Below, piece by piece: positions 25,815 through 35,245 of a DNA stretch of 47,844 nt. The position numbers and the translations under genes were made by a program. The notes beneath the pieces are model-generated. The model worked only from the letters and a program-made list of their open reading frames with translations. It searched no databases and was not told the DNA's origin. Source of the stretch: an uncultured Eubacteriales bacterium (GTDB lineage Bacteria; Bacillota; Clostridia; Christensenellales; CAG-138); NCBI GenBank assembly GCA_900544965.1, contig UQXE01000013.1:1-47844 (forward strand). Reading direction: 5' to 3'. The first letter of the stretch is position 1, and every line of letters begins with the position of its first letter.

Positions 25815-27365
25815 TTACAGATTTCCTTTATCAGCTATAAGGCTTTTCCCTGTCATTTCTACAGGCTGGTTCAGTCCCATTATTTCAAGCATTGTGGGAA
25901 CTATGTCGCATAAGCTTCCGCCATTTCTCAGGGAAGCGTTTTTCATGGCGGGCGCAGCCAGGATTAACGGAACGGGGGATGTTGTGTGCGCTGTGAAGGG
26001 GCCTCCGGTTATCGGATCCTTCATCATCTCGCTGTTGCCGTGGTCAGCCGTTATAATAGCGCTGCCTCCATTTTCCAATACAGAGCCGACAACGCGCTTT
26101 ACGCATTCGTCAACCGTTCTTAACGCGTCGACAGCCGCTGCCATAACACCGGTATGGCCCACCATGTCAGGGTTGGCAAAGTTCAATATCATAACATCAT
26201 ATAGTCCGCTCTTTACGCGCCTTACAGCCTCGTCCGCCACCTCATATGCGCTCATCGCCGGAGCCAGGTCATAGGTGGATACCTTTGGCGAAGGGATGAG
26301 CACGCGGTCCTCTCCGGGATTGGGGAGCTCCACGCCGCCATTGAAGAAAAAGGTGACATGAGCGTATTTTTCGGTTTCCGCGATTCTAAGCTGCGTAAGC
26401 CCCGCTTTTGAAATATACTCGCCGAAAGTGTTGTCAATGCTCTCGGGCTCAAACGCCACATGGAGTTTTCCCTCAAAGTCTTTATCATATTGCGTCATGG
26501 ATACGAAAAACAGGGGGAGCAGGCTTTCTCTCCTGCTAAAGCCTTCAAACTCCTCAAACAGCAGCGCACGGGTAAGTTCGCGCGCCCTGTCTGGGCGGAA
26601 GTTGAAAAAGATTACGCTGTCCTTCGGGCGAATGACAGCATGGCAGTCTCCATCTATGACTACGGGTACTATAAATTCATCGGTAATGCCTGCATCATAT
26701 GAGGCTTTTACGGCTTCGCGGGGCGAGGACGCGTGCAGGCCTTCTCCGTAAACGATGGCGTTATACGCTTTTTCTACGCGCTCGTAACGATTATCGCGGT
26801 CCATAGCGTAGTACCGGCCCATAACGGTGGCTATACGGCCGCATTTGAGTTCCGTAAGCTTTGACTGAAGCTCGCCGATAAACCTGATTCCACTGTCCGG
26901 CGGCACGTCGCGGCCATCCATAAAACAGTGTATATATACTTTGTCAAGGCCGTTTGATTTGGCCAGTTCAAGCAGTGCATACAGGTGATTTAAGTGGCTG
27001 TGAACCCCTCCGTCCGAACACAGGCCCATTAGATGCAGCGCGGAGTTATTTCTTTTACAGTTGTCAACAGCGCCTATAAAGGCTTCGCTCCCGTAGAAAC
27101 TTCCGTCGCTAACAGCATCGTTTATCCTGACTAATTCCTGCTTTATAACTCTGCCCGCTCCAATGTTTAGGTGGCCAACTTCGGAATTGCCCATCTGCCC
27201 ATCAGGAAGCCCCACCGCTAGGCCCGAGGCCATAATTGTAGTATGGGGATAATTGGCCTTTAGAGAGCATATGTAGGGGATTCCCGCTTCTCTTATGGCG
27301 TTTCCCTCAACGGACTTTGAGTATCCAAAGCCATCAAGGATTATAAGTGCTGTCAATGGTTTCAT
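25815..27365 (-). CDS. gpmI: 2,3-bisphosphoglycerate-independent phosphoglycerate mutase
   Basis: A 516-residue manganese-dependent mutase of the alkaline-phosphatase superfamily that converts 3-phosphoglycerate to 2-phosphoglycerate. Metal-binding Asp is in LIILDGFGY (8-15), the phosphoryl-carrying Ser61 in GQMGNSEVGHLNIGAGR, and metal-binding residues in TADHGNSEMM near the C-terminus. FMDGRDVPP marks the transferase domain. It is the last gene of pgk-tpiA-gpmI, 7 nt after tpiA, with GAGGT upstream. The mutase differs from the cofactor-dependent GpmA type, as usual in endospore formers. Confidence 0.97.
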   Translation of the reverse strand: MKPLTALIILDGFGYSKSVEGNAIREAGIPYICSLKANYPHTTIMASGLAVGLPDGQMGNSEVGHLNIGAGRVIKQELVRINDAVSDGSFYGSEAFIGAVDNCKRNNSALHLMGLCSDGGVHSHLNHLYALLELAKSNGLDKVYIHCFMDGRDVPPDSGIRFIGELQSKLTELKCGRIATVMGRYYAMDRDNRYERVEKAYNAIVYGEGLHASSPREAVKASYDAGITDEFIVPVVIDGDCHAVIRPKDSVIFFNFRPDRARELTRALLFEEFEGFSRRESLLPLFFVSMTQYDKDFEGKLHVAFEPESIDNTFGEYISKAGLTQLRIAETEKYAHVTFFFNGGVELPNPGEDRVLIPSPKVSTYDLAPAMSAYEVADEAVRRVKSGLYDVMILNFANPDMVGHTGVMAAAVDALRTVDECVKRVVGSVLENGGSAIITADHGNSEMMKDPITGGPFTAHTTSPVPLILAAPAMKNASLRNGGSLCDIVPTMLEIMGLNQPVEMTGKSLIADKGNL

Positions 27366-27372
27366 ATATACC

Positions 27373-28143
27373 TCAGATTGTATTTTCGGGATGGGCGGCC
27401 TTTACTATCTCGGAAAAGTCTGTAGCTTTCAAACTGGCGCCTCCGATAAGTCCTCCGTCTATTTCGGGCATTTCCATAAGCGACCTGGCGTTGCGCGCGT
27501 TCATGCTCCCTCCGTATTGTATGCGGAGGCTGTCCGCCGCCTCGTCGCCGTACATGCTGCGTATAAGCGACCTGATCATTCCTATGGTTTCATTTGCCAT
27601 GGATTCTGTTGCCGTCCTGCCGGTACCTATTGCCCATATGGGCTCATACGCTATCACGCAGCGGGCGGCGTCGGAGGCGGGTATTCCATTAAAGGCCGCC
27701 GTTATCTGCTTTGACAATACGGCGTCGGTTTCTTGTGCCTCACGCTGACCGTAGCTTTCTCCCACGCATATTATCGGAATAATGCCCTGTGAAATTACTG
27801 CTTTTACACGCGAGTTGACAGTATCGTCCGTTTCGCCGAAGTATTGCCGGCGCTCGCTATGTCCTATTATAGCGTAGCTTACATTCAGCTCTGAAAGCAT
27901 AGCTGCGCTTATCTCTCCGGTAAATGCGCCGTTTGCTGCCCAATGGGCGTTTTGCGCTCCGATCTTTATATCTGTATTTTCCAATATTGCGCAAACCGCG
28001 GGAATATCAACAAACGGGGGACAAATGACAACGTCGCAGTCCGCATCCTTCACAAGCGGTACAAGCTCTTTAACAAGCTTAACAGCCCCGCTCGGAGTCA
28101 TATTCATTTTCCAGTTGCCTGCGATAATGGGTTTTCTTTTCAT
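27373..28143 (-). CDS. tpiA: Triose-phosphate isomerase
   Basis: A 256-residue TIM-barrel enzyme that interconverts dihydroxyacetone phosphate and glyceraldehyde-3-phosphate. The substrate-binding Lys12 lies in AGNWKMN, the electrophilic His in AIIGHSERR (about 93-101) and the catalytic Glu in AYEPIWAIGTG (about 167-177). It sits between pgk (11-nt gap) and gpmI (7-nt gap) in a glycolytic operon. Length is normal. Confidence 0.97.
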   Translation of the reverse strand: MKRKPIIAGNWKMNMTPSGAVKLVKELVPLVKDADCDVVICPPFVDIPAVCAILENTDIKIGAQNAHWAANGAFTGEISAAMLSELNVSYAIIGHSERRQYFGETDDTVNSRVKAVISQGIIPIICVGESYGQREAQETDAVLSKQITAAFNGIPASDAARCVIAYEPIWAIGTGRTATESMANETIGMIRSLIRSMYGDEAADSLRIQYGGSMNARNARSLMEMPEIDGGLIGGASLKATDFSEIVKAAHPENTI

Positions 28144-28154
28144 CTCTTTGCTCC

Positions 28155-29342
28155 TTACATATCGTTAAGAACTGCAATTCCAGGAAGCTCCCTGCCCTCC
28201 AGAAGCTCCAGCGAGGCGCCTCCGCCTGTGGATATATGGGTTATCTTTTCAGCAAGCCCCAGCTTCTTCACCGCAGCGGCGGAATCTCCCCCTCCAATTA
28301 TCGTAACGCCTTTGCACGCCGCGCATGCAAGCGCGACGGCGGCGGTACCGTTTTCAAACGCGGGGAATTCAAATACGCCCATTGGCCCATTCCAGACAAT
28401 GGTCTTTGCGGATAATATCTCACGCGCATACGCTTCCTGAGTTTTTACTCCTATATCAAGGCCTTCCCACCCTTTGGGAATTGCGTCGCTGGGTACTGTC
28501 TTATGCTCCGCGTCGGCCGAGTACTCCTTTGCCACAACGGTATCCACGGGAAGAAGCATCTTCACTCCATGCTTCTCAGCCTCCTTCATTAGATCGGCCG
28601 CCAAGCCTATGCTGTCGTTATCAAGTAGCGAATTGCCTATCTCGTATCCCATGGCCTTGAAAAATGTGTAGGCCATTCCTCCGCCGAGCAGGATGGTATC
28701 GCATTTTTTTAGAAGATTTCGTATTACGCCTATCTTATCAGCTACCTTTGCGCCTCCCATGATCGCTACAAACGGCCGCTGAGGGTCCTCAAGCGCGCCG
28801 TACAGGAACTTAAGCTCCTTTTCAATCAAAAACCCGGCTGCCGCAGGCAAAAATTTCGCCACGCCGGCGGTTGAGGCATGCGCCCTATGCACCGAGCCGA
28901 ATGCGTCGGATACAAATACGTCGGCAAGGGATGCGAGCCTCTTTGCGAACCCCTCGTCGTTATCTGTTTCCTCCTTATGAAAGCGGACGTTTTCAAGCAG
29001 GAGGACCTCCCCGTCCTTAAGGGACGAAGCCTTTTCCTGAGCATCGGGACCTATAACGTCGCGCGCGAACTCGACACGGGTTTCCGGAAGCAGTCCGGCA
29101 AGCCGTGTCGCAACGGGCGAAAGAGAGTACTTTTCCTCAAACTTGCCCTTTGGCCTGCCAAGATGGGAACAGAGTATAACCTTAGCCCCTTGGTCAATTA
29201 AGTACTTAATTGTCGGCAGGGATGCGACAATGCGGTTGTCGTCCGTTATTTCATTGTTGTCGTCAATAGGAACGTTAAAGTCCACGCGCACGAGAACGCG
29301 CTTTGACTTAACGTCAAGATCCTTTACTGTCAGCTTTGCCAT
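28155..29342 (-). CDS. pgk: Phosphoglycerate kinase
   Basis: A 395-residue monomeric kinase that forms ATP from 1,3-bisphosphoglycerate. The signature VLVRVDFNVPIDD is near the N-terminus, GGAKVADKIGVI in the hinge region and GGGDSAAAV at the nucleotide site. ATG 29342 is chosen because AAGGAGG lies 8 nt upstream and the N-terminus then matches the family; the frame is open fourteen codons further. It leads the pgk-tpiA-gpmI operon; no gap gene or cggR is adjacent. An inverted repeat overlaps its promoter. Confidence 0.97.
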   Translation of the reverse strand: MAKLTVKDLDVKSKRVLVRVDFNVPIDDNNEITDDNRIVASLPTIKYLIDQGAKVILCSHLGRPKGKFEEKYSLSPVATRLAGLLPETRVEFARDVIGPDAQEKASSLKDGEVLLLENVRFHKEETDNDEGFAKRLASLADVFVSDAFGSVHRAHASTAGVAKFLPAAAGFLIEKELKFLYGALEDPQRPFVAIMGGAKVADKIGVIRNLLKKCDTILLGGGMAYTFFKAMGYEIGNSLLDNDSIGLAADLMKEAEKHGVKMLLPVDTVVAKEYSADAEHKTVPSDAIPKGWEGLDIGVKTQEAYAREILSAKTIVWNGPMGVFEFPAFENGTAAVALACAACKGVTIIGGGDSAAAVKKLGLAEKITHISTGGGASLELLEGRELPGIAVLNDM

Positions 29343-29366
29343 AATAAAGTCCTCCTTAAGTAGGCT

Positions 29367-29392
29367 ACGGCAATATTTTACCACATTGCCGT
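29367..29392. promoter_or_regulatory. Inverted repeat (putative operator) over the pgk -10 box
   Basis: ACGGCAAT at 29367-29374 and its complement ATTGCCGT at 29385-29392 flank a 10-bp spacer that contains the -10 element. The layout suits a repressor site. The regulator is unknown, and the sequence does not resemble the CggR operator. Confidence 0.5.
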
Positions 29393-29402
29393 TAGTTTAC
29401 AA
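29375..29402 (-). promoter_or_regulatory. Promoter of the pgk-tpiA-gpmI operon
   Basis: On the minus strand TTGTAA, 16-bp spacer, TAAAAT, 33 bp before the pgk start codon. Confidence 0.65.
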
Positions 29403-30428
29403 TCCAAATTGGAAGGATGCACCGCATTAAAATAATCCGCTTAGATGGATAATCTACGCTATACTTTTATTATGTTCAGCATATATGTGTATATGCCGAC
29501 GAAATAGGGCAATCGGTTAATGGAATTTCATTAATCCGCATAACGCAGCGCTAGCATCTGCTCAAGCGCTTTTAAAATGCCATTTTAGGACGGTGCTTCA
29601 TTGATTCCGTAGCAGTCTATATAGCACAGGGTATCCACAACAAACATATAAAGCAGTGGTTCGCCTCAAAGGGGTACATGTTGAGAAATAAAGATCTTCT
29701 TTATTTTAACTTGAAGGTAGAGGATAAATCGAGCGCATGACAAAATAGAGCAACATAATCATATATATGAGTGATAAATTCGCGGATATAAATATTGATA
29801 TTTTCAAAGCCGTCCTCAAGAAGATAGCCTTATTATACATTCTGGTAAGGCGACTTTGACATCTTTTCGAGCATGTCCCCCGTTGATGGGGCAGGGGAGA
29901 TGGAGGACTGAAAGCATCATGAAACTACAGAGGTATCGCACAAAACATTAAATGATTTTATATCGGGGAAAAGGCTTTCCGCATTTCTAGCGTTTATATT
30001 TCTGTATCATTTTTGTTGGTTGGAACCCAAACAGAACGTAAAACTCCCTGTTAAGGTATTATTGATCAAATACGGTAATCATTTTATACGAGGGACTCGT
30101 TATATAAAAGCGTTCAATCATCCTGTGCTTTGTCTCACGTACAGTCAGGCGGCGTTCAATGGCTTGTTGCTTCATCCTATCATTTCATAAGGACGATGCC
30201 GATCGATCCCGCAATATCATATGTCGTTTGTTCTTTGAGGCGATTTATGACGCAATAAGGTATGATTAATATCGCTAAAACTTTTTCAAGTTGCTTTGCA
30301 TGATATTCGCTTTTCTTCGCAATAGATTACCGCGAACACATTTTTGTGCCATTTTATCAAAAGCAATTATATTAAGTCCCTAGCAATAAAATATACAGCC
30401 TAATGAGCTGTTTGCGGCCATACTATGA
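29403..30428. other. About 1 kb without a recognisable intact gene
   Basis: No frame with a ribosome site and sensible length was found. On the minus strand, stretches such as DMLEKMSKSPYQNV followed by a stop and GYLLEDGFENINIYI (about 29.75-29.91 kb), and a 38-codon frame beginning MKQQAIERRLTVRE (about 30.06-30.18 kb), look more protein-like than random. They may be remnants of decayed genes. No promoter, repeat or RNA gene is assigned. Confidence 0.4.
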
Positions 30429-30458
30429 TTGTCGTTTTATATTAAATTGTGGTATCCT
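30429..30458 (+). promoter_or_regulatory. Predicted promoter of tkt
   Basis: TTGTCG, 18-bp spacer, TATCCT with a TG one base upstream (extended -10), 31 bp before the start codon. Confidence 0.5.
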
Positions 30459-30488
30459 GTGTACAAGCTCGACTTTTAGGAGGTCATC

Positions 30489-32465
30489 ATGAACGAAATT
30501 GATTCACTATCGGTATCCTGTATAAGACTGCTTGCGGCAGACGCTATAGAAAAGGCTAAAAGCGGCCATCCGGGAACACCGATAGGCGCCGCCCCGATAG
30601 CTTATGCGTTATGGAGGCGTATGCGTCACAATCCTAAAAACCCCAAGTGGAGGGGGAGGGACCGTTTTGTATTATCAGCGGGCCATGCGTCCATGCTTGA
30701 ATATGCGATGCTGAATTTATATGGTTACGAAGTAAGCCTGGATGATATAAAGCAGTTCAGGCAATTTGGCAGCATAACTCCGGGCCATCCCGAATATGGG
30801 ATAACACCTGGCGTGGAAGCCAGCACTGGGCCATTAGGCCAGGGCTTTGCGATGGCGGTTGGCATGGCGATGGCGAGGGCCCATCTTGCGGGGCGTTTCA
30901 ACAGGGACGGTTTTCCGATAGTAAATAACAAAACTTATGTGCTGATGGGGGATGGCTGCATGATGGAGGGCGTTGCCTCCGAGGCTGCGTCGCTTGCGGG
31001 GGCGCTTAACCTTAAGGGCCTTATAGCTATTTATGACTGCAACAAAATTACGATTGAAGGAAGCACCGAACTCGCCTTTACCGAAAATGTGGCTGGCCGC
31101 TTCACCGCCTATGGATGGCAGGTGATAAGCGTTGATGACGGCAATGACATTGACGCGATTGACCGCGCGCTTGCGGTTGCCGAGCTGCAGGACAGGCCGG
31201 TGTTGATCATAGTGAGGACGAAAATAGCCTATGGTACGCCTAAAGAGGGAAAGAGCAGCGCCCATGGGGAGCCGCTTGGCCCTGAGAATATAGGAATTGC
31301 GCGTGAAATATACGGATGGCCCTATTCCGAGCCGTTTACAGTGCCGGATGAGGTCAAAGAGCATTTTAATGCGCTTGCCGCTAAAGGCGGCGAGGATGAG
31401 GCGCGGTACAACGCCATGATAGAAGACTATAGGGCGCGTTATCCGGAGCTGTATAATGAATGGGAACGCATACACGACTCAGCGATTCCACAAGAGCTGT
31501 TAAACGATCCAGAGCTGTGGAATTTCACAGGGGATGTGGCAACGAGAGCGGCCTCGGGCAAAGTGCTGAATATTCTGTGTAAGCATCTGCCCAATCTGGT
31601 AGGCGGTTCAGCTGATCTTGGCCCGTCCAACAAGACGGAGCTTAAAGGGGTTGATTACATGTCAGGGTCAAATATGGCCGGCCGCAACATACACTTTGGC
31701 ATACGTGAGTTCGCAATGGCAGCGGCATGCAACGGCATTGCGCTTTATGGAGGCCTGCGCGTATTCTGCGCCACCTTCCTGGTGTTTTCGGATTATCTTA
31801 AGCCGGCGTTACGCTTAAGCGCGCTGATGGGGCTTCCGGTGATTTACGTGTTTACGCATGACAGCATAGGGGTGGGCGAGGATGGTCCCACGCATCAGCC
31901 GATAGAGCATCTTGCCATGTTCAGATCAATGCCTAATACGAGGCTGTTCAGGCCCGCCGACGGCAAGGAGACCGCGGCAGCATATATCTCGGCGCTTCAG
32001 TTCAATGGTCCCACGGTTATAGCGCTTTCAAGACAAAATCTAAAAACGCTTGAGGCAACCGGAACGGGGGCGATGCGCGGGGGCTACGTCGTAAAGCGGG
32101 CTAAGGGAAAGCCGGACGTTCTTATTATGGCTACCGGCTCCGAGCTTTCACCTGTCATTGAAGCGTCTGAAATATTGGAGAAGCAGGGGTATGACGTGCA
32201 GCTTGTAAGCATGCCATGCATGGAACTGTTTGACGAGCAGGACGATGCTTATAAGCAGAGCGTTATACCAAACGAGACGCGCGCGCGCATTGCGGTGGAG
32301 GCGGCTTCACCCTTTGGCTGGCATAAATATGTGGGAATCGACGGGCACGTGATAGGCATGAACAGCTTTGGCGCTTCGGCTCCTTCAGGAAAGCTTTTTG
32401 AGCATTTCGGCTTCACTGTGGACAGGATTACGAACGCAGCGTTGGAGCTTTTAAAGGGCAGATGA
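30489..32465 (+). CDS. tkt: Transketolase
   Basis: A 658-residue thiamine-diphosphate enzyme that moves two-carbon units in the pentose phosphate pathway. The N-terminal part has SGHPGTPIGAAPIAYALW (about 21-38) and the ThDP/Mg motif GDGCMMEG with N in YDCNK. The middle domain has the pyrimidine-binding Glu in IHFGIREFAMA and THDSIGVGEDGPTHQPIEHL. The C-terminal domain is complete. AGGAGG precedes ATG 30489. It is a single, full-length protein rather than the split form found in some clostridia. It stands alone, with a GC hairpin after the stop. Confidence 0.97.
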   Translation: MNEIDSLSVSCIRLLAADAIEKAKSGHPGTPIGAAPIAYALWRRMRHNPKNPKWRGRDRFVLSAGHASMLEYAMLNLYGYEVSLDDIKQFRQFGSITPGHPEYGITPGVEASTGPLGQGFAMAVGMAMARAHLAGRFNRDGFPIVNNKTYVLMGDGCMMEGVASEAASLAGALNLKGLIAIYDCNKITIEGSTELAFTENVAGRFTAYGWQVISVDDGNDIDAIDRALAVAELQDRPVLIIVRTKIAYGTPKEGKSSAHGEPLGPENIGIAREIYGWPYSEPFTVPDEVKEHFNALAAKGGEDEARYNAMIEDYRARYPELYNEWERIHDSAIPQELLNDPELWNFTGDVATRAASGKVLNILCKHLPNLVGGSADLGPSNKTELKGVDYMSGSNMAGRNIHFGIREFAMAAACNGIALYGGLRVFCATFLVFSDYLKPALRLSALMGLPVIYVFTHDSIGVGEDGPTHQPIEHLAMFRSMPNTRLFRPADGKETAAAYISALQFNGPTVIALSRQNLKTLEATGTGAMRGGYVVKRAKGKPDVLIMATGSELSPVIEASEILEKQGYDVQLVSMPCMELFDEQDDAYKQSVIPNETRARIAVEAASPFGWHKYVGIDGHVIGMNSFGASAPSGKLFEHFGFTVDRITNAALELLKGR

Positions 32466-32501
32466 CAAATTATACTTAAACACCGTATATAATTAAATAC
32501 T

Positions 32502-32520
32502 GCCCCGCGGGACGCGGGGC
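32502..32520 (+). terminator. GC hairpin after tkt
   Basis: GCCCCGC and GCGGGGC pair around GGGAC. A TTTTT run occurs about 9 bases later, so it is a moderately good terminator. Confidence 0.55.
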
Positions 32521-32589
32521 GGTAAACTATTTTTACACTTATATACCAAAAGGGGGAATTGGTACTGCAATGTATAAGTGTGTAGGAAA

Positions 32590-33075
32590 TCAGCCGTTGA
32601 AGGTTTCCATTCCCGTTATCAGCCTTATGAGGTAGAGCGCGTCGCCAATTTCAACGTTACCTGAGAGGTTTACGTCTCCAAGCCGCTCTTGAAGTTCACT
32701 GAAGCTTTCCGTACCTGCCACGTTTCGCATTATCAGCAGCGCGTCGGTAATATTCAGCTCTTCGTCGCGGGTTACGTCGCCAAGCAGTCCGTACTCCGCC
32801 GTTACTTCAAGGTCAGAGTATACGGAATCAAACCCAATATTCCATCCTATGAAGATATAATGCGTCACTGCATGCTCCTGTGGAAGCGCCTCAGGAGCTA
32901 TGGCCGCATTGCCTGCATCTACGGTCTGGCTTTCGGATACCCATTCGCCGTTAACCATGTAGTTAAACGTAACCGTGTAGTTCGTTACTATTGAGATGGA
33001 GCCGCTTACAGCGTTGATATCTTCTGCGCTAACATCAAGCGTTATGCCATCCATAATCACGGCCGCGCTGTCCAC
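32590..33075 (-). pseudogene. Dockerin-bearing 3' fragment of a surface/secreted protein
   Basis: About 161 codons encode the end of a larger protein. Residues about 30-92 resemble an InlB-type/Listeria-Bacteroides beta repeat (YTVTFNYMVNG ... YIFIGWN). The C-terminus is a type I dockerin with two calcium-loop repeats, LGDVTRDEELNITDALLIM and LGDVNLSGNVEIGDALYLI. There is no signal peptide and no ribosome site before the GTG at 33075 or the internal ATG; an in-frame stop occurs five codons upstream. These points make a 5'-truncated remnant more likely than a real short gene. No cohesin or glycoside hydrolase is nearby. Confidence 0.7.
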
Positions 33076-33387
33076 GGAAAGGCGGATTTATAAGAACGTA
33101 ACACAATGCGGCCTTCCAAACAGGGCTGACAACAAGAATTAAGGCTTTGGCCGATACAAACAGGCTTATTCTATTTAAATTAAATGTACGAATGTTATAT
33201 GCCCATGAGGTTGCCGAGCACTTTAACATACTGTTTACAGTCGTCTTACATTACATAGCCGCCTGGTCATGCAAGGGCCTGTCAACGTAAATGTGTAGGC
33301 GGGTAAATTATTCCGGCAATTCGTAAAATATGGAGCGGCTTCTAAATTTATTTAAAACTATGGTGATAAATATTTGGGGAGTAAATG
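33076..33387. other. Region upstream of the dockerin fragment
   Basis: No supported gene. A 64-codon minus-strand frame (33035-33229) has a hydrophobic stretch but no ribosome site or family resemblance. This is likely degraded DNA from the gene that supplied the dockerin fragment. Confidence 0.35.
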
Positions 33388-33431
33388 CTGAAAAAGAACG
33401 GCATGGTTTAAACCTAACCGTTCTTTTTCAG
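33388..33431 (-). terminator. Terminator of the 52-residue small gene
   Basis: 14-bp arms (CTGAAAAAGAACGG and its complement) enclose a 16-base loop that is itself partly palindromic (GGTTTAAACC). On the minus strand the stem ends in a T-rich TTCTTTTTC. Confidence 0.72.
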
Positions 33432-33454
33432 TTGCACGTCCTTTGCCGGCTGTA

Positions 33455-33613
33455 TCACCTGAAGGCTCGCTGCGCCATGCGCTTACCGTTGCGCCAGGCC
33501 CGTCTTCCGTCGCGCATCATGCGCCTGGAAATGTCGGGGTACATGGAAGTCACCGCGGCGGTGGCCGCTGCCGCTCCAATCGCTATTCCCGCAATAAATG
33601 TCAAAGGTTTCAT
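33455..33613 (-). CDS. 52-residue small protein with hydrophobic N-terminus and basic tail
   Basis: ATG 33613 is preceded by GGGGGTGAG at proper spacing, and the frame ends just before a good terminator. The product begins MKPLTFIAGIAIGAAAA, a Gly/Ala-rich hydrophobic segment of about 20 residues, followed by SMYPD and a very basic tail (SRRMMRDGRRAWRNGKR). It is either a single-pass membrane protein with a cationic cytoplasmic tail or a short secreted cationic peptide. It resembles the YtxH-like small proteins of Firmicutes only in general layout. The gene sits alone between the dockerin fragment and gdhA. Confidence 0.68.
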   Translation of the reverse strand: MKPLTFIAGIAIGAAAATAAVTSMYPDISRRMMRDGRRAWRNGKRMAQRAFR

Positions 33614-33761
33614 TGATTCTCACCCCCTTTTATAAAAGGCTTATAAATGTATTGTGCTCCATGGAAGTGTCATGAATGAAAGGTAGTTTTTTGAATTTAA
33701 GCCATTGATACGATATGTGGAGCGTTTAAACAATTATAGACATTATATTATTCGCATTGTA

Positions 33762-33790
33762 TTGACAAGGTATATGCGCGGGCATAAGAT
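33762..33790 (+). promoter_or_regulatory. Predicted promoter of gdhA
   Basis: Perfect TTGACA, 17-bp spacer, TAAGAT (4 of 6), 83 bp before the start codon. Confidence 0.62.
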
Positions 33791-33873
33791 AGCCTTAGTG
33801 GCCAAGTGCCGCGTTTCCTTGATAATACAGGGAATTGAAACAAAATTATTAACTTTACACGGAGGTATCCCCA

Positions 33874-35220
33874 ATGAATGCGTATATGCAGGAAGTGCTC
33901 AACAAAGTCAAGGCGCGCGACGCGCATGAGCCGGAATTCATCCAGACCGTCGAGGAGGTTTTTAAATCCCTCGAGGTCGTGGTAGATAAGCATCCCGAAT
34001 ATGAGAAGATGGGACTGCTTGAAAGAATGGTTGAGCCTGAAAGAGTTATAGAGTTCCGTGTCACCTGGGCGGATGATGCTGGCAAGGTAAATGTAAACCG
34101 CGGCTTCAGGGTGCAGTTCAACAGCGCAATCGGCCCATATAAGGGCGGACTCAGGTTCCATCCCTCCGTATATTTAGGAATCATGAAGTTCCTGGCCTTT
34201 GAACAGACGTTTAAAAACAGCCTTACGGGACTGCCGATAGGCGGCGGCAAGGGCGGTTCCGACTTTGACCCGCGCGGAAGAAGCGATGGTGAAATCATGC
34301 GTTTCTGCCAGGCGTTCATGACTGAACTCCAGCGCCACATCGGTCCGGACATCGACGTTCCCGCAGGCGACATCGGAGTAGGCGGTAGAGAGATAGGATA
34401 CCTGTTTGGCCAGTATAAGCGTATCCGCGGCGCGTATGAAAACGGCGTGCTCACGGGCAAGGGAATGACCTACGGCGGCAGCCTTATACGTCCTGAGGCG
34501 ACAGGCTTTGGCGCAACATACTATGTAGCGGAAGTGTTTAAGCATGAAGGCGAGGAATTTGCCGGCAAGACATTTGCTCTCTCAGGGTTTGGAAACGTTG
34601 CATGGGGCGCCGCAACCAAGATAACCGAGCTGGGCGGCAAGGTCGTCACGATCTCTGGTCCGGACGGCTACGTATACGATCCCGATGGAATAAACACGCC
34701 TGAGAAGATCGGATATCTGCTTGAGATGCGCAATTCCGGACGCGACCGTTGCCAGGATTATGCTGATAAGTTCGGCGTAGAATTCTTTGCGAAGCAGAAG
34801 CCGTGGGGAGTGAAGGTTGACGTAGCTATGCCATGCGCCACCCAGAACGAGATAAACATGGACGAGGCGAGGAAGATCGTGGCCAATGGCACCAAGTATT
34901 ACATTGAGGTCGCCAACATGCCCACCACTAACGACGCCCTTGAGTATCTCATGAGCAGCGGACTTATCGTCGGCCCGTCAAAGGCCGTTAATGCAGGCGG
35001 AGTGGCGGTTTCGGCTCTGGAGATGAGTCAGAACTCAATGCGCTACTCATGGTCTGAGGAAGAGGTTGACAGCAAGCTCAAGTCAATAATGAAGAACATA
35101 CACGACGAGTCAGCGAAGGCTGCCAGCGACTATGGCCTTGGATACAATCTGGTGGCGGGCGCCAACATAGCCGGCTTTATGAAAGTCGCAAGAGCTATGA
35201 TTGAGCAGGGACTTGTCTGA
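33874..35220 (+). CDS. gdhA: Glutamate dehydrogenase (hexameric, probably NADP-dependent)
   Basis: A 448-residue enzyme for the reversible reductive amination of 2-oxoglutarate. The substrate domain has NSAIGPYKGGLRFHPSV and PIGGGKGGSDFDPRG with catalytic Lys126. The Rossmann domain has ALSGFGNVAWGAA, and the C-terminal part has ANMPTTNDALEY. Length and sequence fit the hexameric class used mainly for ammonium assimilation; coenzyme choice is inferred from family resemblance. GGAGGT lies before ATG 33874. It is a single-gene transcript with its own promoter and strong terminator. Confidence 0.96.
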   Translation: MNAYMQEVLNKVKARDAHEPEFIQTVEEVFKSLEVVVDKHPEYEKMGLLERMVEPERVIEFRVTWADDAGKVNVNRGFRVQFNSAIGPYKGGLRFHPSVYLGIMKFLAFEQTFKNSLTGLPIGGGKGGSDFDPRGRSDGEIMRFCQAFMTELQRHIGPDIDVPAGDIGVGGREIGYLFGQYKRIRGAYENGVLTGKGMTYGGSLIRPEATGFGATYYVAEVFKHEGEEFAGKTFALSGFGNVAWGAATKITELGGKVVTISGPDGYVYDPDGINTPEKIGYLLEMRNSGRDRCQDYADKFGVEFFAKQKPWGVKVDVAMPCATQNEINMDEARKIVANGTKYYIEVANMPTTNDALEYLMSSGLIVGPSKAVNAGGVAVSALEMSQNSMRYSWSEEEVDSKLKSIMKNIHDESAKAASDYGLGYNLVAGANIAGFMKVARAMIEQGLV

Positions 35221-35245
35221 TAATTACGAATTAGCTGATTTAGCA

